A stretch of 64,000 nucleotides of DNA from Pseudomonas kermanshahensis (GTDB lineage Bacteria; Pseudomonadota; Gammaproteobacteria; Pseudomonadales; Pseudomonadaceae). Below the pieces are notes generated by a model. The model was not told the DNA's origin, made no database searches, and saw nothing but the letters and a program-made list of their open reading frames with translations. The position numbers were made by a program, and so were the translations under genes. Below, piece after piece: positions 16,757 through 24,477 of this stretch (its first letter is position 1; every line of letters starts with the position of its first letter). The stretch spans positions 1 through 64,000 of the forward strand of contig NZ_JABWRY020000004.1 in assembly GCF_014269205.2 (NCBI RefSeq). Direction: 5' to 3'.

Positions 16757-18085
16757 ATGAACAAGACCCTTGGATTCAAGCTCGGCATGATTGCCCTGCT
16801 GATGGTGCTGTTGCTGATCCCGCTGCTGATGATCAACGGCCTCATCGACGAGCGCCAGACCCTGCGTGACAGTGTGGTGCGTGACATCGCCCACAGCGCC
16901 AGTTTCGACCAGCAGCTCAGTGGCCCGGTGCTGGTGGTGCCTTACCGCAAGTACCAACGCCGCTGGATCGACAAGGACGGCGAGCGTATCCAGGAGACCA
17001 GCAGCATCGCCGGCCACCTGTACTTCCTGCCGGAAACCTTCGACGCCGACTTGGGTGTCGACACCGAGCTGCGCTCACGCGGCATCTACCAGGCGCGGCT
17101 GTTTCACGCCAAGGGCCGTATCACTGGCCGCTTCAAGCTCCCCGAACGCTGGGGCATCGACAAGGATTTTGAAGACTACCGGTTCGACAAGCCCTTTTTG
17201 GTGGTGGGCATCAGCGACATTCGTGGCATCGAGAATGGCCTGGAGCTGACGCTCGACGAGCGCAAGTTGCCCTTTGAAGCGGGGACCGGGCTCGACTGGA
17301 TGCGCGGTGGCGTGCATGCCAGCGTGCCAGGGCTGGATGGCCTGCAAGCGCGGGAGCTCAGCTACGGCTTCGACCTGGCGCTGCAAGGCACTGGCCAGTT
17401 GCAGGTGTTGCCGGTTGGCCGTACCAGCAGTGTCGATATGCGCGCCAACTGGCCGCACCCAAGCTTCATCGGCAGTTACCTGCCCAGCCGTCGCGACATC
17501 GATGCCCAAGGCTTCACTGCCCATTGGCAGACGTCGTTCTTCGCCACCAACCTTGAAGATGCCCTGCGCCAGTGCGCCACGGCCGGGCATTGTGAGGATT
17601 TCAGCGAGCGCACCTTTGGCGTCAGCTTTGTCGACCCGGTTGATCAGTACCTGAAGAGCGAGCGGGCGATCAAATACGCGCTGCTGTTCATTGCCCTGAC
17701 CTTTGCCGGCTTCTTCCTGTTCGAGGTGCTGAAGAACCTCAGCGTGCACCCGGTGCAGTACATCCTGGTGGGTGTGGCCTTGGCGTTTTTCTACCTGCTG
17801 TTGCTGTCGATGTCCGAACACATCGGCTTTGGCCCGGCGTATGGGCTGTCGGCTTCAGCCTGTGTGTTGCTGATTGGCTTCTACCTGAGCCACGTGCTGC
17901 GCAGCCTGGGGCGTGGGGTTGGGTTTGCGGCGGGGTTAGCGGCGTTGTACGGGATGCTTTATGGGCTGCTCAGCGCCGAGGACTACGCGCTGTTGATGGG
18001 GTCGTTGCTGTGCTTTGGTTTGTTGGGCGTGTTCATGGTGCTGACCCGGCGGCTGGACTGGGCGCGGGTGGGGAGGGCGGCATGA
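16757..18085 (+). CDS. creD: Cell-envelope integrity protein CreD
   Basis: A 442-residue inner-membrane protein. One N-terminal TM (GFKLGMIALLMVLLLIPLLM) is followed by a periplasmic domain of about 280 residues. A C-terminal bundle of about five TMs begins near KYALLFIALTFAGFFLFEVL. This matches CreD in length and topology, including the conserved VLVVPYRK and FVDPVDQYLKSERAIKYAL segments. AAGGAGG precedes the ATG. CreD is the main CreBC target in several Gram-negatives and is linked to envelope maintenance and beta-lactam response. It is separated from creC by a REP pair and a repeat array, suggesting its own promoter. Confidence 0.93.
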   Translation: MNKTLGFKLGMIALLMVLLLIPLLMINGLIDERQTLRDSVVRDIAHSASFDQQLSGPVLVVPYRKYQRRWIDKDGERIQETSSIAGHLYFLPETFDADLGVDTELRSRGIYQARLFHAKGRITGRFKLPERWGIDKDFEDYRFDKPFLVVGISDIRGIENGLELTLDERKLPFEAGTGLDWMRGGVHASVPGLDGLQARELSYGFDLALQGTGQLQVLPVGRTSSVDMRANWPHPSFIGSYLPSRRDIDAQGFTAHWQTSFFATNLEDALRQCATAGHCEDFSERTFGVSFVDPVDQYLKSERAIKYALLFIALTFAGFFLFEVLKNLSVHPVQYILVGVALAFFYLLLLSMSEHIGFGPAYGLSASACVLLIGFYLSHVLRSLGRGVGFAAGLAALYGMLYGLLSAEDYALLMGSLLCFGLLGVFMVLTRRLDWARVGRAA

Positions 18086-18174
18086 GGGAGGACAGAGAGC
18101 TTGGGCGGTGGTTGGCGCGCAGGATTGGGGAGTTGTTTCCTGTGATTCCGAGGTGAAGCCTTGGGGCTGCGGTG

Positions 18175-18303
18175 CAGCCCATTCGCGGGGCAAGCCCGCT
18201 CCCACAGGGATGGACTGCCCCCAAGAATTTGGACACCAATCCAACCCTTGGGGGCAGTCCAGGGATGGATTTGTGGGAGCGGGCTTGCCCCGCGAAGAGG
18301 CCC
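18175..18303. repeat. REP pair split by a 51-bp IS-like insert
   Basis: The left unit (CATTCGCGGGGCAAGCCCGC, from 18179) and the right unit (GCGGGCTTGCCCCGCGAAGA, from 18279) form the usual inverted pair. Their spacer is lengthened by the small inverted-repeat element at 18211-18261. Without that element and one GGGA copy the spacer would match the normal length. Confidence 0.88.
18211..18261. mobile_element. 51-bp IS-end remnant or miniature element with 4-bp target duplication
   Basis: TGGACTGCCCCCAAG (18211-18225) and CTTGGGGGCAGTCCA (18247-18261) are perfect 15-bp terminal inverted repeats. GGGA occurs directly on both outer sides (18207-18210 and 18262-18265), as a 4-bp target duplication would. 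The inner AATTTGGACACC next to the left repeat looks like an IS3-family end. No transposase sequence remains. Confidence 0.6.
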
Positions 18304-18304
18304 G

Positions 18305-18928
18305 TCAGGCCACCGGAGATGTGGCAACCATCGACGGCCGCTTGATCACCTCGGCATACCACGCCGCCAGCCCAGGCTGGCGCTCACGCCAACCAAAATC
18401 AGGCTGACGCAAATCCAGATAACCCAGCGCACAGGCCACGCCAATCGCAGCCAGATCAAAGCCCGAGATCAGCTCCGCCAGATGTTCCTGTTCCAGGTTG
18501 GCCAGGCTGCGGCGGATCTTGTCGCCCAGCGCCTCGAGCCAGCCATCCCAGCGCTTGTCCTCAGGCCGCAGGAAGCTCTCATAGCGGCTCGACACCGCCG
18601 CATCCATGATCGCATCGGCCTGCGACGCCAAGGTCATGCGCCGCCAGCGCGCCGAGCCCTCACGCGGCAGCAAGGGCAGGCCGACGTGCTGCAGGTCGAG
18701 GTACTCGCAAATCACCCGGCTGTCGTGCAGCACCGTGCCGTCGTCCAGGCGCAGGGCCGGGATCTTGCCGATCGGGTTGCCCTGGTTGAGCTGGTCATCA
18801 CCACTCACGGGGCTGATGTTCACCGGCTGCAGGGTGACGCGGTCAAGCTGGCCGGTCTCGTGCAGCACCACCATGACCTTGCGCACGAAGGGCGACAGCG
18901 GCGAGTGGAACAGGGTCATCGTGGCCAT
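18305..18928 (-). CDS. Glutathione S-transferase family protein
   Basis: A 207-residue cytosolic protein. The N-terminal thioredoxin fold starts [20 protein letters not shown], with Ser in the SPLSP loop as the likely glutathione-activating residue. [20 protein letters not shown] holds the cis-Pro and the Asp-Ser glutathione contacts (about residues 55-74). The C-terminal helical domain follows. The subtype and substrate are not clear. The start lies 3 bp after the msrA stop, so the two genes form an operon whose products both deal with oxidative or electrophilic damage. Confidence 0.9.
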   Translation of the reverse strand: MATMTLFHSPLSPFVRKVMVVLHETGQLDRVTLQPVNISPVSGDDQLNQGNPIGKIPALRLDDGTVLHDSRVICEYLDLQHVGLPLLPREGSARWRRMTLASQADAIMDAAVSSRYESFLRPEDKRWDGWLEALGDKIRRSLANLEQEHLAELISGFDLAAIGVACALGYLDLRQPDFGWRERQPGLAAWYAEVIKRPSMVATSPVA

Positions 18929-18931
18929 GGT

Positions 18932-19600
18932 TCAGTTGCCCTGCAGGCTGGGTGGCAGGCACACACCGGTACCGCCAATACCGCAGTAGCCGTCCGGGTT
19001 CTTGGCCAGGTACTGCTGGTGGTAGGCCTCGGCGAAGTACACGGTCGGGGCCTGGTCGATCTCGGTGGTGATCTCACCGAAACCGGCCTTGTTCAGCTCG
19101 GCCTGGAAGGCATCGCGGCTGGCCTTGGCTTCTTCGAGCTGCTGCGGCGAGGTGCAGTAGATGGCCGAGCGGTACTGGGTGCCGACGTCGTTGCCCTGGC
19201 GCATGCCCTGGGTTGGGTTGTGCAGTTCCCAGAACATGGCCAGCAGCTCGCGGTAGCTGACCTTGTCCTTGTCGAACACCACCAGCACCACTTCGGTGTG
19301 GCCGGTCAGGCCGGAACAGACTTCTTCGTACGTGGGGTTGGGGGTGAAGCCGCCGGCATAGCCGACCACCGTGCTGACCACGCCTTCACGTTGCCAGAAG
19401 CGGCGCTCGGCGCCCCAGAAGCAGCCCAGGCCGAAGATGGCGAAGTCGATGGCACCTTCGAAGAAGGGGCCCAGCAGCGGGGTGCCTTCGAACACATAGT
19501 GGAACTCGGGCAGCGACATTGGCGTTTCACGGCCAGGCAGGGCCTGCTCCGCGGTTGGCATGACGTTTTTGTTCACCAGGATTTCCGAACGCAGGACCAT
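18932..19600 (-). CDS. msrA: Peptide methionine sulfoxide reductase MsrA
   Basis: A 222-residue enzyme that reduces methionine-S-sulfoxide in proteins. The catalytic motif [14 protein letters not shown] places the nucleophilic Cys at residue 60. The [18 protein letters not shown] and [19 protein letters not shown] blocks are intact. A C-terminal [13 protein letters not shown] segment supplies the resolving cysteines. The length with an N-terminal extension of about 50 residues is usual for pseudomonads. It is first in a two-gene unit with the GST gene. Confidence 0.96.
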   Translation of the reverse strand: MVLRSEILVNKNVMPTAEQALPGRETPMSLPEFHYVFEGTPLLGPFFEGAIDFAIFGLGCFWGAERRFWQREGVVSTVVGYAGGFTPNPTYEEVCSGLTGHTEVVLVVFDKDKVSYRELLAMFWELHNPTQGMRQGNDVGTQYRSAIYCTSPQQLEEAKASRDAFQAELNKAGFGEITTEIDQAPTVYFAEAYHQQYLAKNPDGYCGIGGTGVCLPPSLQGN

Positions 19601-19634
19601 GACCGTTCCTCTGTATGTCAGGTAGATAGGTGCT

Positions 19635-19730
19635 GGCCTCTTCGCGGGGCAAGCCCGCTCTCACAGGTACAGCACAGGTTACAAAGTTGTATAACCCTGT
19701 GGGAGCGGGCTTGCCCCGCGAAGGGGCCCG
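19635..19730. repeat. REP pair between EAL gene and msrA
   Basis: GGCCTCTTCGCGGGGCAAGC is followed by the inverse unit GCTTGCCCCGCGAAGGGGCC. It fills most of the 165-bp gap, downstream of the EAL gene and upstream of msrA. Confidence 0.92.
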
Positions 19731-19765
19731 AATGGACTCTATAGTGCCCGAGGTTAACGCTGCTG

Positions 19766-22456
19766 TCAGGCCATTGGACCGCGCGGATAGCGCTTCAGTC
19801 GCTCGGCCAGCTCACGCCCCGGAATCGGCCGATCGAACAGGTACCCCTGGCCCACGTCGCACCGGTGCCTGCGCAGGAACGCCAGCTGCGCCGGGGTCTC
19901 GATCCCTTCGGCAACCACCTTGAGCTTGAGGTTGTGGGCCATGGCCACCACCGCCGAGGTGATTTCCATGTCGTCCTGGTTATCCGGGATTTCGTTGATG
20001 AAGCTGCGGTCGATCTTGATGATGTCGATCGGAAACTTCTTCAAATAGCTCAACGACGAATAGCCCGTGCCGAAATCGTCCATTGCCAGGGTCAGGCCCA
20101 GGGCCTTGAGCTCGTCGAGCTGGCGGTGGGTGTCTTCGGTCGCTTCCAGCAGCAGGCCTTCGGTCAGCTCCAGCTCCAGCAGGTGCGAGGGCAGCGCTTC
20201 TTCCTTGAGGATCGAACTGATCGAGGCTACTAGGTCCGGGTCGGAGAATTGCTTGGGCGACAGGTTGATGGCCACGTGCAAGTTGCCCAGGCCGGCCTCG
20301 CGCAGTTGCTGGCTCATGCGGCACGACTGGCGCACCACCCACTTGCCGATGGGGATGATCAGGCCGGTTTCCTCGGCCACGCTGATGAACTGGTCCGGGC
20401 GGATCATGCCGCGCTCGGGGTGGTTCCAGCGCAGCAGTGCTTCCAACCCCAGCAGGCGGCCGCTGCGCAGGCACAGCTTGGGCTGGTAGAACACTTCCAG
20501 TTCGTTCTGGGTCAGGGCGCGGCGCAGGTTGTTCTCGACGAACAGCTTGTAACTGGCCTCGGCATTGAGCACTTCGGTGAACACCTGCACCTGGTGCTTG
20601 CCGTTGGCCTTGGCCTTGTGCAGCGCCAGGCCTGCGTTTTTCATCAGGCTCGCCGGGTCGATGCCATGCAGCGGCGCACAGGCAAGGCCCACCGAGGCGG
20701 TGACGTTGATCAGCTGGTTGTCGACGAACATCGGCTTGTCGAGGGTGTGCAGCAACTGCTGGGCGACGTCCTGGCCGTCTTCCAGGCGGGTGTCGTCGAG
20801 CAGCACAGCGAACTCGTTGCTGGCGAAACGCGCCAGGATGCCACCGGCGCTGAGGCTGTTGCGCAGGCGGCGAGCCAGGCTCACCAACAGCTTGTCGCCG
20901 GTCTGGTGGCCGAGGCTGTCGTTGATGCGCTTGAAGTTGTCGATGTCCACCAGCAGCAGGCACATCGAGCTCTCGCTGTTACGGGCAAAGCGCTCGTCGA
21001 GGCTGCGGATGAACGCCGGGCGGTTGCCCAGGTTGGTCAGGTTGTCGGTGTAGGCCAGGCGCTCGATGCGCTGTTGGGCCAGCTTGGTCTGGGTGACGTC
21101 TTCGTAGATGCCGATGTAGTGGGTCAGCTCACGGTTGTCGCCATACACCTTGGATATCGACAGTTGGCCCCAGTAGGGCTCGAGGTTTTTGCGCCGGCTC
21201 TTGAATTCGCCTTGCCAGCTGTTGCCCATGGCCAGGCTCGACGGCGAATCGAACAGCAACTCGCTGAGGTTTTCCAGGGCTGGCAGCTCGGCCAGTTGGC
21301 GCCCCTGCACTTCATCGGTGCTGTACTGGGTGATCGCCGTGAAGCTTGGGTTGACGTATTCCACCACGCCGTCGCGGTTGACCAGCAAAAAGGCACTCGC
21401 GCTTTGTTCCACGGCGCGCTGGAACAGGTGCAGGGCGCTGGCCGCAGTGCGTCGGTTGTGGTTGGTGATGACCTGGGCGAACTGGTCGGCCAGCTCACCG
21501 GCAAAGGCGATTTCATCGGACTGCCAGGCCCGCGGCTGGCCGCTCTGCTCCAGGCACAACACCCCGATTACCTGGCCATCGACGCGCACGCTGGCATCGA
21601 GCATGGCTTTGTTGTCGGGGCGCAGGCTCTGGGTCAGGGCGCGGGTGCGCGGGTCGTGGTTGGCGTTGTGGGCGTCGATGGCGCGGCTGGCGTGCAGGGC
21701 GTCGAGGTAGTCGGGAAAGTGGCTGGCATCGATGGCTTCGGGCAGACGATGCTCCTGCTCGTGGCGGTACCAGGCACTGATCGGCTCCAGGCGCTGGTCT
21801 TCCAGATGCCAGATGCTGGCGCTGTCGACCTTGTAGATTTCGCAGGCGCTCTGGGTGATCAGTTCGGCGGCTTCGAGCAGCGAGTTCTCTGCGCTGTAAC
21901 GCTGGCGGGCCAGGCGCAGGATCAGGTCTTGCTGGCCACGCACACGCTCCAGGTGTTCAAGCTGTTCTTGCTGGGCGCGCTGGTTGAGCTGCAGGGCCAG
22001 TTGCAGGCGGTTGTTGCGCGACTCCAGCTCACTGGCGTCGGGGTCGGCGGCGTCTGCGGGCGGGTCGTCGAGTACGCTCAGGTAGCCGCGCAGCAGTTGC
22101 CGGTTGTGTTGCCTGTAGGCTTCCCCGGCCTCCAGCAGGCGCAGTGACGCGCCAGGGGCATGCAGGGTGTAGCGCACGCGGTAGTAGCCACGGCGGGCAA
22201 GCTGCGACTGGATTTCGTCGTGCAGCCTGTAACGGGCTTCAGGCTCCATCAGGCTGGCATAGGGCGAATCGACCAAGGCGCACAGCTCGCCCGCCTGCAG
22301 GCCGAACTGGCGTTCGCAGGTGGGGTCGAGGTAGAGCATGGCCCAGGTGGCTTCGTTGAGCCTTTCGAAGCGCAGCATGCCGAGCCGCGAGGGCACGGGT
22401 AGCTGCGTGACGACCTCGGCCGCCACACGGCTGGCGGCATCGGGTTGGCTTTTCAT
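19766..22456 (-). CDS. PAS/GAF-GGDEF-EAL cyclic-di-GMP signalling protein
   Basis: An 896-residue protein if the ATG at 22456 is used; a GTG at 22483 would add nine residues, and neither has a strong ribosome site. The order is an N-terminal PAS-like region (about 20-130), a coiled linker near 150-180, a GAF-like domain (about 190-340) and a second PAS (about 340-460, VNRDGVVEYVNPSFTAI). A GGDEF domain follows with the signature degraded to ASNEF. The C-terminal EAL domain is intact: LGLEALLRWNHPERG, MDDFGTGYSSLSYLKKFPID. It is likely a c-di-GMP phosphodiesterase whose GGDEF part is regulatory. No TM is evident, so it is probably cytosolic. Confidence 0.9.
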   Translation of the reverse strand: MKSQPDAASRVAAEVVTQLPVPSRLGMLRFERLNEATWAMLYLDPTCERQFGLQAGELCALVDSPYASLMEPEARYRLHDEIQSQLARRGYYRVRYTLHAPGASLRLLEAGEAYRQHNRQLLRGYLSVLDDPPADAADPDASELESRNNRLQLALQLNQRAQQEQLEHLERVRGQQDLILRLARQRYSAENSLLEAAELITQSACEIYKVDSASIWHLEDQRLEPISAWYRHEQEHRLPEAIDASHFPDYLDALHASRAIDAHNANHDPRTRALTQSLRPDNKAMLDASVRVDGQVIGVLCLEQSGQPRAWQSDEIAFAGELADQFAQVITNHNRRTAASALHLFQRAVEQSASAFLLVNRDGVVEYVNPSFTAITQYSTDEVQGRQLAELPALENLSELLFDSPSSLAMGNSWQGEFKSRRKNLEPYWGQLSISKVYGDNRELTHYIGIYEDVTQTKLAQQRIERLAYTDNLTNLGNRPAFIRSLDERFARNSESSMCLLLVDIDNFKRINDSLGHQTGDKLLVSLARRLRNSLSAGGILARFASNEFAVLLDDTRLEDGQDVAQQLLHTLDKPMFVDNQLINVTASVGLACAPLHGIDPASLMKNAGLALHKAKANGKHQVQVFTEVLNAEASYKLFVENNLRRALTQNELEVFYQPKLCLRSGRLLGLEALLRWNHPERGMIRPDQFISVAEETGLIIPIGKWVVRQSCRMSQQLREAGLGNLHVAINLSPKQFSDPDLVASISSILKEEALPSHLLELELTEGLLLEATEDTHRQLDELKALGLTLAMDDFGTGYSSLSYLKKFPIDIIKIDRSFINEIPDNQDDMEITSAVVAMAHNLKLKVVAEGIETPAQLAFLRRHRCDVGQGYLFDRPIPGRELAERLKRYPRGPMA

Positions 22457-22602
22457 CGAAGACTCGCTTGAAGAGGGAAACACGGCCTGGTCGGCGGCGT
22501 ATCTGGCAAGGTTGCATCATGTCCCGAAGGCTGGCAAGCGGCCATGCGTGATGCTGTGTACGGGTTATCGGCAGAGGTACCACAAACTATAGGCGCGCCC
22601 CT

Positions 22603-22695
22603 TGTAGGAGCAGCCTTGTGCTGCGAAGAGGCCCTGCCAAACGCTGGAAATATTGGCGGTGGTACCGGCCCTTTCGCAGCACAAGGCTGCTCCTA
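22603..22695. repeat. REP pair, GCAGCCTTGTGCTGCGAA subfamily
   Basis: TTGTAGGAGCAGCCTTGTGC and GCACAAGGCTGCTCCTAGAA face each other across about 40 bp. It lies in the 361-bp gap between aceF and the EAL gene, which otherwise holds only the aceF terminator. Confidence 0.9.
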
Positions 22696-22726
22696 GAAAT
22701 AAACGGGTGCGGTGTGAGCTGCAGGC

Positions 22727-22756
22727 AAAAAAAAGCCCCGCCAAATGACGGGGTTG
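22727..22756 (-). terminator. Rho-independent terminator of aceEF
   Basis: On the minus strand CCCCGTCATTTGGCGGGG forms a stem-loop, followed by CTTTTTTTT, about 60 bp after the aceF stop. It is a strong, canonical terminator. Confidence 0.9.
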
Positions 22757-22817
22757 AGGTACGAGCGTGGCAGCTCGAAAAGGGTACTGCCCCTCTTGCG
22801 AGGGGCAGCGTGCCGCT

Positions 22818-24464
22818 TTACAGCAGCAGGGTGCGGATATCCGCCAGCACGTCGCCCAGGCGCTTGGTGAAGCGCGCGGCGGCAGCGCCGTTGATCACAC
22901 GGTGATCGTAGGACAGCGACAGCGGCAGCATCAGCTTCGGCTGGAAGGCTTTGCCATCCCAGACTGGCTGCATGGTTGCCTTCGAAACGCCCAGGATCGC
23001 CACCTCAGGCGCGTTGACGATCGGCGTGAAGCCGGTGCCGCCAATGTGGCCGAGGCTGGAGATGGTGAAGCAGGCGCCTTGCATGTCGTCGGCCGACAGC
23101 TTTTTGGTGCGCGCTTTCTCGGCCAGTGCAGCGGCTTCGGCAGCCAGTTGCAGCAGGCTCTTCTGGTCGACGTTCTTGATCACAGGGACCAGCAGGCCAT
23201 CCGGGGTGTCCACGGCAAAGCCGATGTTCACGTATTTCTTGCGGATGATCGCTTTGCCGCTTGGCGCCAGCGAGCTGTTGAAGTCCGGCATTTCCTTGAG
23301 CAGGAATGCGCTGGCCTTGAGCAACAGTGGCAGCACGGTCAGCTTGACGCCAGCCTTCTCGGCCACGGCCTTCTGCGCAACGCGGAAGGCTTCCAGCTCG
23401 GTGATGTCGGCGGAGTCGAACTGAGTCACGTGCGGCACGTTCAGCCAGCTGCGGTGCAGGTTGGCGGCACCGACCTGCATCAGGCGGGTCAGGGCCACTT
23501 CTTCCACTTCACCGAACTTGCTGAAGTCCACGGCAGGGATTGGCGGGATGCCAGCGCCGCCGGTGGCGCCGGCGGCTGCCGGGGCTTCCTTGGCCTTCTG
23601 CATCATCGCTTTGACGTAAACCTGCACGTCTTCTTTCAGGATGCGGCCATGCGGGCCGGTGGCCGCGACAGCGCCCAGCTCGACACCGAATTCACGGGCC
23701 AGCTGACGAACGGCTGGGCCAGCGTGAACCTTGGCGTTGTTGCCAGCAGCCGGCGCGGTAGCGACCGGAGCAGGGGCAGCAGCCGGGGCGGCAGCGGCAG
23801 GTGCGGCAGCAGGCGCAGCCTCAGCCTCAGCCTTGGCCGGTGCAGCAGCGGCCGGAGCCGGTGCGGCAGCCGGCGCTGCGCCAGCAACCTTCAGCTTGAA
23901 GATCAGGTCGCCAGTGCCGACTTCATCTTCCAGCTTGCACAGCACTTCTTCGACCACGCCAGCAGCAGGCGATGGGATCTCCATGGAGGCCTTGTCGGAC
24001 TCCAGAGTGATCAGCGACTGGTCGGCTTCGACGGTGTCGCCGACCTTGACCAGCACTTCGATGATCTTGGCCTTGCCCGACGAGCCGATGTCCGGCACGT
24101 GGATGTCTTGCACGCTGGCGGCAGCCGGGGCTGCAGCAGGCGCAGGCGCGGCTTCGGCGGCCGGCTTTTCAGCGGCGGCCGGCGCAGCGGCAGGGGCAGG
24201 TGCGGCGGCTGGCGCCTCGGACGCCGCAGCGCCCTCGGCTTCCAGCACCAGCAGCTCGTCGCCTTCTTTCAGGCGATCGCCCAGCTTGACCTTCAGCTCT
24301 TTGATCACGCCGGCCTTAGGGGCCGGGATCTCCATGGAGGCCTTGTCGGACTCCAGGGTCAGCAGGCTCTGGTCAGCCTCGATACGGTCACCGACCTTGA
24401 CGAACAGCTCGATGATTTCACCTTCACCGCTGCCGATGTCAGGTACGCGAATGAGTTCGCTCAC
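22818..24464 (-). CDS. aceF: Pyruvate dehydrogenase E2, dihydrolipoamide acetyltransferase
   Basis: A 548-residue E2 subunit. Two N-terminal lipoyl domains carry ESDKASMEIPAPKAG (about 40-54) and ESDKASMEIPSPAAG (about 158-172), with the lipoylated Lys in DKAS. They are joined by long Ala/Pro-rich swinging arms. A peripheral subunit-binding domain follows (AGPAVRQLAREFGVELG, about 250-266). The catalytic core ends with LSYDHRVINGAAAARF, with the active His in DHR. E. coli AceF has three lipoyl domains; two is usual in Pseudomonas. It lies 13 bp after aceE and is co-transcribed with it. Confidence 0.97.
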   Translation of the reverse strand: MSELIRVPDIGSGEGEIIELFVKVGDRIEADQSLLTLESDKASMEIPAPKAGVIKELKVKLGDRLKEGDELLVLEAEGAAASEAPAAAPAPAAAPAAAEKPAAEAAPAPAAAPAAASVQDIHVPDIGSSGKAKIIEVLVKVGDTVEADQSLITLESDKASMEIPSPAAGVVEEVLCKLEDEVGTGDLIFKLKVAGAAPAAAPAPAAAAPAKAEAEAAPAAAPAAAAPAAAPAPVATAPAAGNNAKVHAGPAVRQLAREFGVELGAVAATGPHGRILKEDVQVYVKAMMQKAKEAPAAAGATGGAGIPPIPAVDFSKFGEVEEVALTRLMQVGAANLHRSWLNVPHVTQFDSADITELEAFRVAQKAVAEKAGVKLTVLPLLLKASAFLLKEMPDFNSSLAPSGKAIIRKKYVNIGFAVDTPDGLLVPVIKNVDQKSLLQLAAEAAALAEKARTKKLSADDMQGACFTISSLGHIGGTGFTPIVNAPEVAILGVSKATMQPVWDGKAFQPKLMLPLSLSYDHRVINGAAAARFTKRLGDVLADIRTLLL

Positions 24465-24477
24465 TTAAAAATACTCC

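Noticed and set aside
18082..18156. 24-codon frame overlapping the creD stop (ATGA)
   Set aside because: Too short, no hydrophobic or conserved pattern, and it runs directly into a REP pair; overlap alone is weak support.
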